A DNA stretch of 64,000 bases, taken from the NCBI GenBank assembly GCA_025738555.1, contig JAOVFP010000006.1, positions 1,178,001 to 1,242,000 of the forward strand, given 5' to 3'. Under the pieces are notes generated by a model. The model saw nothing but the letters and a program-made list of their open reading frames with translations, did no database searches and was not told the DNA's origin. Position 1 is the first letter of the stretch. The number at the start of each line of letters is the position of its first letter. The position numbers were made by a program, and so were the translations under genes. This stretch comes from Cyathus striatus (taxonomy: Eukaryota > Basidiomycota > Agaricomycetes > Agaricales > Nidulariaceae). Positions 1 through 9,143 of the stretch are shown here, one piece after another.

Positions 1-439
1 AGTGCTACGATTGAATGAATACGCTTTTAAGTAAACGTACCAAGCGAGCGCCACATCCAGGCAGAATTGCTATGTAGACTGGTACTGTGATCGCGCGGGG
101 TCGAGGAGGAAGGGAGGGCTCAGTACCTGACCATGAGCATCGAAATGCCAATAAAGATCGGAGGTCGTCGTGGTTGCTCATTCTGTGGGCGTTGGTGCGA
201 TATCGGAGAAGAGTTGACCTGCTGGCCTGGGGGGGATTTCTGGAGTGGAAAGATGAATTGCTATAATTTGTGGATGACTCCACGGAATGAGACATAATGC
301 CACAATGGCACGAATGAGATTGAGTACCATTAGCTTTTTAAGGATACGTACTAAGTGAGCCCGATATTCACCAAGAATGCAGGGCAGCATGCGCGCGGAT
401 CTCGTTGCGAAACTCTTCAAAATGGATGCAAAGGCAACA

Positions 440-525
440 ATTAGAGCCGAGGGCGTGGGGCAGAGTGCGCACTTTGAATGCGATAGTGTAGACCAGAACT
501 CAGAGTGGTATTTCCTTTTCTTCAT
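440..525 (-). pseudogene. Captured fragment of the gene at 26174-27824 (left-arm copy)
   Basis: Read on the minus strand, this matches 26515-26600 closely, including 'ggaaataccactctg' and 'cgcattcaaagtgcgcac'. In the gene at 26.2 kb this part encodes the IPLWVLLYTIAFKVRTPPHA region. Here it is cut off on both sides and joined to a DUF6589-like fragment, so it is a gene piece carried within the repeat and not a functional exon. Confidence 0.75.
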
Positions 526-957
526 TCGGCCTTCATCGAACTCTTGAGCTGGGTCGGCCTATCTATTTCGACAACAGCTATTAATCTAGCTGTCACAAAT
601 CTGTCGCATGAGTCCCAACACGCCATGTGTGACTTGGGGAAGACATTTTTGGCATCATATGCGTATGATAACCTTGATACCGATTTAAAACATGGGGTGC
701 TGACAGTGGAGAAATCCGAAGATACATTGGTACACCTTACTACTGGTACCATGATTCCACTAGAGCATGGAGTGACACTGGAGGACCTAGATTGTTCAGA
801 ATATCTGTGGAAAAACTTATTAAATAACCCCTCTGGAAACTCTGACGATTTTACGATACCTTTCGACAAACTGCTGCACTACTTTAGCAAGTTGGAGGAG
901 CCACATCTCTCAGGCTTTGATACACATGTAAATGGAAACAGTGTACCCTTCTTTTAA
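522..957 (+). pseudogene. DUF6589-like protein fragment (left-arm copy)
   Basis: An open frame of about 140 codons without its own ATG at the start. It contains ASYAYDNLD, then TVEKSEDTLVHLTTG, then PLEHGVTLEDLDCSEYLW. This order (a YDN motif, 'HLTxG', 'PLxHGVTxxDLxCSxxLW') is what I recall from the large DUF6589 families of Agaricomycetes, whose function is unknown. Those proteins are much longer, so only an internal slice is present. The upstream edge meets the captured gene fragment at about 525. Family assignment is from memory of the motif pattern. Confidence 0.55.
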
Positions 958-1342
958 AATTCTTCAAAGTCTTTTCGAGATTCCAGTACCAAACGTGTCG
1001 AGTGAGGAAACAGCGGGGAGGGCTGGGTTCCCGTGCTGCCTCCCGTAGAACTGTTAAAAACATATACTCCATGTTAGTACTGGTTCAAAATCCTTTTAAA
1101 CAAATAGATACATAAAAATTTACCTTTCTAAAAATGACGTTGCATCCAGCGCACGAGTAACAGAAACTCGGAACAGATAAAATGACTATTGACCAAGTCA
1201 GCACGCTATACAAAGTGTGGAGATTGAAAGAACACGGACTTACCGGGACGTTAAGACAAGAGCCCTGAGACACGAGATGCGTGACTCAGCTAGCTTCTTG
1301 AACATGAACGACGATGAGACCATGAGAGACAGAGCGGTCTTG

Positions 1343-2291
1343 AGTCCCCTGTTACATCTGAGATCGGATCTTACGATGGCGCTAACCGTAAATAGTGATG
1401 CACGTGACCCGTCCGCAAGCCAGTTTGAACGGTGTATTGACGCTTCGCAGGCGCTTATACGCCAATCCTTCCCGCGCGCGTTCCATAATGCACGAGTAAT
1501 TAGTATTATAAGTCTGTACCCAATACTGTACCCTTATTGTACACCATATTTACGAAAACAATACTTGTAGTTAAAATCCTCATTCATCTATTTAATATAG
1601 ACCAGTAGTATCCATAATAACATTATAATGATATGTGAGAGTTGAAGTAACAGTTCTGGAACATTTATTTTGCATTTATTGCTTTAAACTTCAGAGTGTG
1701 CATCTCATGTTGCATTCTACTAAATTAATTATATGGTGCAGATGTTTCGGTAAGATCGTTCTCATATTTAATTTACATGTAGATATATTTACATGCCGTG
1801 AATTAAAGCTCTGCTAAGCTTTGGGTATGCAAATACATGTCGTCGTTGCAGTGCACTGCTTGCGTGACTTGAGTTGCTGAAGCGAATGTTGCTGGAATCG
1901 CTGGCTCAATACCTATCTTGTATCGTATCAAGGAAATATATACCACCTGCATATGATTGTAAGTTTTGCTGCAACTTAGTTAAGATATCACATAATTACT
2001 ATAAATGTTACCTTATGCATGCAATATGTATGTCAAAATAAACTCTGGGGTGTTCAACAAATAAATACAATGGTAAAACATATTTGTTGGAAGTACAGTT
2101 AGATTATATGTATATATTATAGCTTCTAGATGTTATGTCGAGATACTATGCAGTAAGTGATACAGAAAGGCTGTATAAGTGCTGTCAAAGCACCACCTTA
2201 CTGCACGAACTGGCTTGTGAACCAAGTCACATGTATTACTACTTACGGTTAGCGCCATCATAAGATCCGATCTCAGATGTAACAGGGGACT
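1343..2291. mobile_element. Block flanked by about 90-bp inverted repeats (left arm)
   Basis: The sequence beginning 'agtcccctgttacatctgag' at 1343 recurs inverted, ending at 2291. Similarity runs for about 90 bp inward (1343-1434 against 2291-2207). Differences between the two ends are mainly C/T and G/A changes. The layout fits a non-autonomous DNA transposon with terminal inverted repeats, but no clear target duplication or transposase was found. Mirror copy in the right arm: about 21222-22170. Confidence 0.5.
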
Positions 2292-3627
2292 ATGGACTCG
2301 AGACAGAGAGAGAGAGCATGAGAAGGGGGAAAGGAAGAAAGAACGGAGAGGAAGCGAGTACCTTGATGGTCAGGAGTAAGCACAGAAGCGGTGAACCAAC
2401 CCGAGAGGTCTGATGTAAATGAAATTGATGTGAGCGGCTGATTACCCGATTAGGAAGGTAACCAATGGGAGAGGCCAGGCTTACAAAAGTCAAGTTATTC
2501 AAATTTAATTCAGTATCATGGTATGTATTTTTTGGTATCAAAATTTCTTGTAACTATGTCTGATTCTTGTCTTTACACACCCTATTTGCAGGAGGGAAGA
2601 ATGCCTGGCAGTTCTTGCCTTATTCCTTCCCTCAGGCCTACCTATATACACTATTTAGCTTGTTATTTACAAATTTTATATGTAATTAAATTCTATTTGA
2701 TTCCTGGACAATTCTATGGTCCATTTACAAGGTAGCACTGATGAAGTACCCAGGTAGCAGTCAGCCAATCATGCACATAGGCCCAGTGCTAGTGTTGTTA
2801 ATGGCTTGGCTTAGGACTGTTGAGCTGGTGAGCCAAGCCTTATTTGAGCTGAGCTGAACTGTTAATAAGGCTCATGGCTCTTAGCTGCAGCCAGCCATTG
2901 TTAAATGGCTCAGAGATTTCTCTCATGCTTTTACATTGAGTACACTTCATTGCCACTTCTCTTCCTCTCTCTGTCATGTCCCATTCCTAGGGATGTGCAC
3001 AGATTGAGTATACCCATACAGGTCACAGGTAAGGGTGCCAGTGGGTACAGGTGTGGGTCAGCTTCATTGAACCTGTGACCTGTGTGAACTCATCAATTAT
3101 TCCAAGCTCAAAAATATGTAACATACTTAATTATAGTTCAATGTAGTGTAATAGTAATGTAAATGTGCTTAATTTATCTAGTTTGAACTGTTGTGACAAT
3201 ATTTCTGTTGAGTAGAGTGATTCAGTACCTTACATAATATATGCAGTGTAGCATACACTTAGTGGGTTAGGGTTATGTCTACCCATTTTCATTCTCCTGG
3301 ATCGTTGCTTGTTCTCTACCTTCATAGACTCAACAACAATCTAGGTGAGTACTCTATTTATCATGTACCTACCTTCATAGACTCAACAATGATCTAGTTA
3401 AATCTCTATTGTTGCAGTGCTTAAGCAAGTACTATGGCCTTCTGACACAACACCTGCATATTACCCTCCAACAATTTCAGTTATGTATTTTGTTGAGCTT
3501 GCAGGGTTCAGCATCATATTGATTAGTCAGTACATATAGTTAAGCTGGTATTGTTTTTACAATGCTGAAACTATCAGAACAAAGTCAGCATTACTATAAT
3601 GAAGTTAGTTCTAGACTCATACTGAAG

Positions 3628-4540
3628 ATGTGTGCTTCATGCTACTTTGTTCTAAGGCTCTGTGTGTCATGATGAAGCCCTGTGCTTCACTCCCAAGCTC
3701 TGTGCTTCATTTGAATACTCTATTCTTCATTCTAAGGCTCTGTGTATCATTCTCAAGCTCTGTGTGCCATTCTAAAGCTCTGTGCTTCATTTCAAGCTTT
3801 TTACTTCTTATATAGGCTGTGTGCATTGATACTGAATCTATGTGCTTTGTTATAAGACTCTGTACTTTGTTCTCAAGCTCTGAGCTTCTGTTCTTCATAC
3901 TTAGTCTCTGTGTGTCATACTGAATCTATGTGCTTCATTTTAAGGCTCTTTTCTTAATGCTTAGGTTTTGTGTGTTATACTGAAGCTATGTGCTTCTTTA
4001 TACTTTGTTATGAGGCTCTGTTCTTTGTAGTTCTGAAGCCCTCTTTCTTATTCTGGTTTATTCTGTTTAAATTAGAAACACTTTGCTTCATTTTTCTTTG
4101 TTTTGGTTCTCTCTGAAAAGTTCTATGCTTCATTTCAGATTGTTCTACTTCATTACAAGCCACCTGCATCGCTCCCTGCTTCATTGTAAAGCCCCTGCCT
4201 CATTATGAAGCTCCCTACTTAGCTGTGAAGCCCCATTCTTTGCTTTGAATCTCCCTGCTTCATTCTCAAGCTCCCTACTTCACTGTGAAGTCCCTTGCCT
4301 CATTGTAAATTTTCCTGCCTCATTGTAAAGCTTCCTGCATTGTTCTGAGCCCCCTGCTTCATTGTAATGCCCCTGCTGTGCTGTAAAGCTCCCTGCTTCA
4401 TTCTGTGTACCTCCAAAGCCCTCTGTCTCATTCTGCTTTGTTCTTCAGCTCTGTGGTTTGTTCTACTTTGACCTGCTTTTATCTTAAAGCTTCTGGTTTG
4501 TTCTACTTCATCCTGTTTCATTATTATTATTATTATTCTA
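3628..4540. repeat. Degenerate tandem repeat (left arm)
   Basis: Short imperfect units built on 'gctctgtgcttcattctaag' follow one another, with spacing of roughly 15 to 30 bp and many substitutions. They drift toward 'gctccctgcttcattgtaaa' in the distal part. Open frames of 60-80 codons on both strands arise from the repeat and are not regarded as genes. Mirror copy at about 18973-19886. Confidence 0.7.
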
Positions 4541-5032
4541 AAGCTATCTTTTCCAGTTTGAAACCCTCTCTTTCATTTCAATGCTATCTTCCATGCTATT
4601 AACCTCTCTGTTTCAAATATTCAATATACTCCATTATCAAGCTCTATAACTTTCTAACTATTAGTCTGGATCATTGTTACACTCTCTGAGTTATTTGTAC
4701 AGCCTGTAGATCATCTGTGCACTCTATGAACCATTTATACACACTCTAAATCATATATAAACACTCTCAATCATTGGTACATGCTCTAAATTGTTATACA
4801 CTCATAATGTAGGCAATAACAGTGAAATATATATAAAACCCACAGGTAACCTACAACCTGCAGCACCCTTGGCAAATATCATATCCCATATCACCTACCT
4901 CCAGACTCCTATGCTCTTACTCTGTGTTCACCTTGTTTACTCCAGACTTTGCTTATGCTCTTAATATTACTTATTGATTACTGTACATAGATTACTTTTG
5001 TTTCCTTTCTTCTGTTCTACTGAGCTATCCCC

Positions 5033-5473
5033 TCAGTAATGTAGTATACATCTTATAGTGAGTTACTTATCATTCTTAAGTGTGCCACTATCAGTTTCAT
5101 ATTACACCACCATATGTGCTTACTTCTCTGACATGTTTTATTATGTTTAATTAGTTATAGTCTTCATTCTACATATGCCTACCCTGACCATACTTCTCTG
5201 CTGGCCTTGGCCAGCAGCCTTTACTTACTCCAAGTCTCCAGTATTTAAGTAGCACTCAATTTGTACTTTAGTCTTTAGTTTCATATTGAACTATGTCCTC
5301 ACCCTTTCATCTGACTTGAGTTCCACCTCTTGTCTCTTCATCTCTCATTTTCTCCAAAGGGCTTGCCCTTACTCCAAAATCCAGGACCAGGAATCCCAGG
5401 GGTGCAGCACATAAGCTGAAGCTGAAGTCCTACCTCCTGAGTTCTCATTCTTTGCTTTCATCTTGTACTCACC
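5033..5473 (-). mobile_element. Decayed LTR related to the inserted chromovirus (left arm)
   Basis: Read on the minus strand, the segment contains 'cttcagcttatgtgctgca', 'gtggtcctgg'-like sequence, then 'gtacaaattg' and 'cttaaatact' in the same order as the LTR at 6965-7589. CpG sites of the intact LTR are replaced by TG or CA. Mirror copy at about 18040-18480. Ends are approximate. Confidence 0.55.
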
Positions 5474-6764
5474 CCTTGTTTCTCTGCAGTCACCCTCTCG
5501 TACTCCACTGCCAAGTCAGGCTAGGGGCATGGTGTCATGGGTGAAACTTGATTAGTCATAAACACACACATATGGCTATATGGCCCAATGTCCAGAATCC
5601 ACATCATCTGGATCTTTCCAAATACACTACCAAATAATTCTCATGAGGCACTGCTTCTCAAGAAACAAACATATGAAAACACAAGCCAATACTCAACTTC
5701 TTGGTGACCAATAATTGATACCATTAAAAATAGGACACCATTGTTCTGTGCAGCCTCCACCTCAAGACAATGGATCTACCATTACCAAATTTGAAGGACA
5801 ATGCAGGATTGGTTTTGGATAGGATTAGTCAGCAGTAGAAGGAAAAGAGCATAAAAGGAGAGAGGAATTGAGCCTTAGACAGTAGTTTTATCCATTACCA
5901 AATAGCCTGCCACTAGCTAGGATCTCACTCACCTGTTCATTCCCAGTAGTTATTCTTACATATTAGATACAGAATCTATTGTGCTTTTCTTCAGTTCTAT
6001 TAGTAATGTAAATGATGCAGCTCAACTCACTGTATAAATATATTCACAGTAATATCAAAGTAACTCAACTCAACTCAATGTAACACAGCTCAACTCAACA
6101 TATCAAATCTCAATGTCACTTTTATCATATCTATTCAGTAGCAGCACATATTAGTTTATGCACTGCAGCCACCAAGCTACAGTCAGAAACAACTAAGGCT
6201 CTCAACTTTGTTTCAACCTTCACCACAGCACCAATCTTTTTATACAGCCTTTGCTGTACATACAAGCTTTCTTAGTGTTTCTAGCAGTCATTGTTACCAT
6301 ATACAGCTTTAGCTGTATACTCTAGAAACCCTTCCAGTTCATCTTCTATTTACAGCCTTTGCTGTACAATACCAGTCACAGGCCAAGTTCTAAGCAAACC
6401 TAGCAAAGCCCCACAGTTCATCTCCCATTTACAGTCTTTACTGTACATCCCATATCATAGGAGTTTGCAGGAATACATACAATCAGTATCCCTCAACCCC
6501 CAGGTGCTAGGTATGAATAAAGTCACTTCCTGCTGAACACCTAAGGTATCAAGTACCTTGAATGACAACAGTCATGACAGCAAACCCATACCTGTGGGAA
6601 AGGGTATGAGTTCATGCAGGTATGGGTGCAGGTTGACCTTCAAACACTCATGGGTTACCTATGCCATCCCCTACCCATTCCAATCACTAAAGATTGAACC
6701 ATGAATGAAAGTCTAATGATGGGGTAGAGCATGTAAGTAAGGGCTTGGGAGTAATGAATTATAT

Positions 6765-6964
6765 ACAGGAGTAATGGAATGTCAGCTTCAATTTGTATGT
6801 TGCACCCCTGAACTTCTCATTCCGTATTTAGAACAGGGCAGAGTTGATGATGATAACTCAGAATTGGAACAAGTCCCAAGTGAAGGAAAGGGTATTAACA
6901 TAGTTGATTCAAAACTGTAGTCTACCTACAAAGTGAAGTAGTTTATATAGTAATTACTTTGTCC
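6765..6964 (+). mobile_element. Second decayed LTR-like segment, partly overlapping the insertion site
   Basis: The stretch 'gtcagcttcaatttgtatg' followed by 'gcacccctgaacttctc' and later 'catagttgattcaaaact' parallels the order of sequence in the LTR at 6965-7589 but lacks its CpG sites. The young element inserted at the edge of this old relative. Mirror copy at about 16548-16748. Confidence 0.45.
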
Positions 6965-7589
6965 TGTCAAGACCCGTATTTCTACGTAAGGTCGGAAGCG
7001 TAAGATAGGAAAGTGCGGGACAGAAGGACCGTCGGCTTCAGCTTATGTACTGCGCCCCTTGTCGTTCTCGTGGTCCAGGTATTTCAAAGTGCGGAAGGGA
7101 GAGACAGGAGTGCGGAGTGCAGAGTCGTTGCTGTGAAGACAACTATTCAAGCCGGAGTTGAGTAGGACTCAAAGACAAGTAAGAAGGATAGTAACTTAGT
7201 CGATATTCGAACTGAGTAGTAGTAGTACAAATTGTTTTACTTAAATACTATATGACTTCACCGATGACCGGTGAATGAATGAGTAATAGTATACTATTTG
7301 ATAAACATAATAAGATGGTGGCAGAAGGTGGAGTATGGTTTGAATACAATATGTACCAAGGACGAACTAAGGATTGAAAGGAATGCTGAGACAAGTATAC
7401 CCGGGGTACGATAGAGAAAGCATAATGGAGAGCGGATAAGAACCGGATGAGTAAGGTGACATAAGCTCGGCGACCTTCAGTCAGAAGAGCGGAAGGGTAG
7501 AAATGAAAGGACGATATCTACAAGTTAAGAAGTGCGGAGAGTGCAGAATAGAAGTGCGGAAATAAGGTAGGAAAAGTACGGCTATGACA
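6965..7589 (-). repeat. LTR (3' LTR in element orientation)
   Basis: Starts 'tgtcaagacccg' and ends 'ggctatgaca'. It is preceded in element orientation by a purine-rich tract at 7590-7606, which marks it as the 3' LTR. Confidence 0.93.
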
Positions 7590-7606
7590 GTATCTCCCCC
7601 TTAGGG
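7590..7606 (-). promoter_or_regulatory. Polypurine tract
   Basis: On the minus strand the sequence 'aagggggagatac' abuts the 3' LTR. This is the expected position and composition for the primer of plus-strand DNA synthesis in an LTR retrotransposon. Confidence 0.7.
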
Positions 7607-7741
7607 CCGAGCCACGAGGGCCGTTAGGTTTTGATGGAAAACTTTAAACTTTTCATGGCGTTTTGTATTGTTTGCATACCAGTGAATCCATATAAGCCAG
7701 GTGCCCACTGAGGATTATTCAACATCTTTCTTCCTTTCACC

Positions 7742-8449
7742 ATGTTGAACCCTGGACAAATCTCGAACGATCTATCAGCATTCGAACAGCTTCAAGAGAT
7801 TGCAAGACTCGAAGCTGAGGAGGCCGAGGACAGACGAAAAGAGGAAGAACAAAGAGAAGCCCTCGAACGAGAACGACAGGAGAGGCGAGCAGCGGCAGCG
7901 GCAAGGTTAGCCGCATTGCGACAGGTTGCAGAGGATAAGAAGAAGGAGGAGGAGAGGATAGCCGAGGAGGCTCGTAAAGCGGAGGAGGTGCGGAAGGCAG
8001 AGGAGGCTTGGAAGGCAGAGGAAGCTCAAAGAGCGGAAGAGGCACAAAAAGCGGAAACGGTGGAAGTGGCATTGGTGGCGGGGAGTTCGAGAAAGGGAAA
8101 GGGTAAAGAGAAGAGTCGTACCCTTGTGCGTGGTAAGTCGGTAGTGGAGGATTCTGACGAGGAGGAAGAAGATAATGAAGAGGACACAGACAACGAACCG
8201 GATCCCGAGCCCGCAAACGAGGTCGTAGGTGGTGAAGTAGCAGACTCGTCAAAAGGCAAGAAGTCTAGGCCCGTATACAAACTCAGCACGAAGATTTGTC
8301 ATCGTTGCCAAGTGCGGAGGGATATGGAGAAGAGGGGTATATGCAACCGAGAAAAGTGAGTAGTTTTCAAAATACTTTGAAAACTTACTAATTCTTCTGA
8401 TAGGGATAGCGTTTTGTCCCCTTGCGAGTTCTGCGTGAAGTCACACTGA
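7742..8449 (+). CDS. Antisense accessory gene of the chromovirus, short isoform (219 aa)
   Basis: Exons 7742-8355 and 8404-8449. A 48-nt intron (gtgagt, branch-like 'cttactaat', acceptor 'tgatag') joins them. The ATG lies in 'ttcaccatg', with a TATA-like 'catataag' about 50 bp upstream. Residues 15-105 are a charged Ala/Glu/Lys coiled coil. An acidic stretch (about 135-165) follows, then basic residues. The C-terminus holds CHRC, a third Cys, and, only when this intron acceptor is used, CEFC, giving a C-x2-C-x11-C-x10-C-x2-C cluster that looks like a zinc-binding module. The gene lies between pol and the LTR, on the strand opposite to pol and convergent with it. I do not recognise the family; a regulatory or capsid-accessory role would be a guess. 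Confidence 0.6.
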
Positions 8450-9013
8450 CTATGCAGCATGGAAGGGCCGGTTACCACCACGGTTCATAACAAGAAGAGG
8501 AAAGCGGGATCAGCCGAAGTTGGTAACAACACGGAGGGGCAACCTTCCAAGAAGGTGCGTCCACGAACCTCGACTGTGCCCGAGTCCGATGATGAGGACA
8601 AAGACGAACCCGAGCTCAATCGTGAGCGAGAGGCAGATGCGGGTCTGCAAGGAAAATTACTGCGTACGATGCAGCAGATGGCGAGAGATCAGCGGGAGTT
8701 ATTGTGGGAAGTTCAGCAGGCCCATGAGGCTCAAATGGAGGAAACACGAGTTGCTCGACTTGCAATGTTTGAAGAGCAACGGCGATCAATGGAACTCCAG
8801 CAGGCCTTGGTGGAAGAGATGAGGCGGGCCGTGGCCGAATTGCGGGGGGTGCGACAAGAGTTAACCACCCTCCAAGGTCAGGTTGGAACTTCGAGGAGTG
8901 CGGATGCGGATGTGGAAGAAGGGGATGAAGACACGAGCAGTTCGAGTAGTGCGGGTAGTGCGGAAGAGGATGACGAGACGGTGGTTGGGTCCCAGACGCA
9001 AGGGACCCAATAA
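7742..9013 (+). CDS. Antisense accessory gene, long isoform by alternative acceptor (389 aa)
   Basis: Exons 7742-8355 and 8458-9013. The same donor can splice to the acceptor 'tatgcag' ending at 8457, which joins the upstream part in frame to an open frame that otherwise begins at ATG 8459. That frame encodes a basic patch (KKRKAG, PSKKVRPR; possible nuclear signal), a long Glu/Gln/Arg coiled coil (about 80 residues) and an acidic Ser-rich tail. The long form loses the CEFC half of the Cys cluster. If the short form is made, the second frame could only be read after its stop at 8447-8449, nine bases upstream of its ATG. Which form exists cannot be decided from sequence alone. Confidence 0.5.
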
Positions 9014-9143
9014 TTAGTTTTTTAATTTGTACTTGTCATCTTGCAGAAATGAAGCAAGATTTGGAATTGGAGATGCGGAAGTGCGGAAGTGCGGAAATGT
9101 GGAAATGCGGAAGTGAAAAATAGGAGTAGTCAGAGGTGTGAGA

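Larger units (their letters stand above)
1..6964 (+). repeat. Left arm (outer part) of a 7.1-kb inverted repeat
   Basis: This stretch is the reverse complement of 16549-23511. Position 1 pairs with 23511, and the pairing stays in register across the arm apart from single-base length differences in four G/C runs (229-235, 2325-2329, 4370-4373, 6805-6808 on this side). Open frames in one arm recur with the same translation in the other. The arm contains, from outside in, a gene fragment, a DUF6589-like fragment, a TIR-flanked block, a CpG-poor region with tandem repeats, and two decayed LTRs. The last 158 bp of the arm lie beyond the inserted chromovirus at 14475-14632. Because the window starts inside the match, the arm may extend further to the left. 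Confidence 0.95.

Noticed and set aside
1217..1570. Open frame of 117 codons in the left arm and its mirror at 21943-22296
   Set aside because: Crosses one terminal inverted repeat of the TIR block and has no protein-like motif; identity between arms reflects duplication, not selection.
3262..3285. Telomere-like 'gggttagggtta' in the arm
   Set aside because: Less than two units with no array; chance match in AT-rich repeat sequence.
3600..4540. Possible CRISPR-like array
   Set aside because: Units are degenerate and directly adjacent without constant repeats or unique spacers; the host is a eukaryote.
8459..9013. Second antisense frame as a separate gene
   Set aside because: No promoter signal of its own, only nine bases after the preceding stop, and joined in frame by an available acceptor; better seen as an alternative exon.
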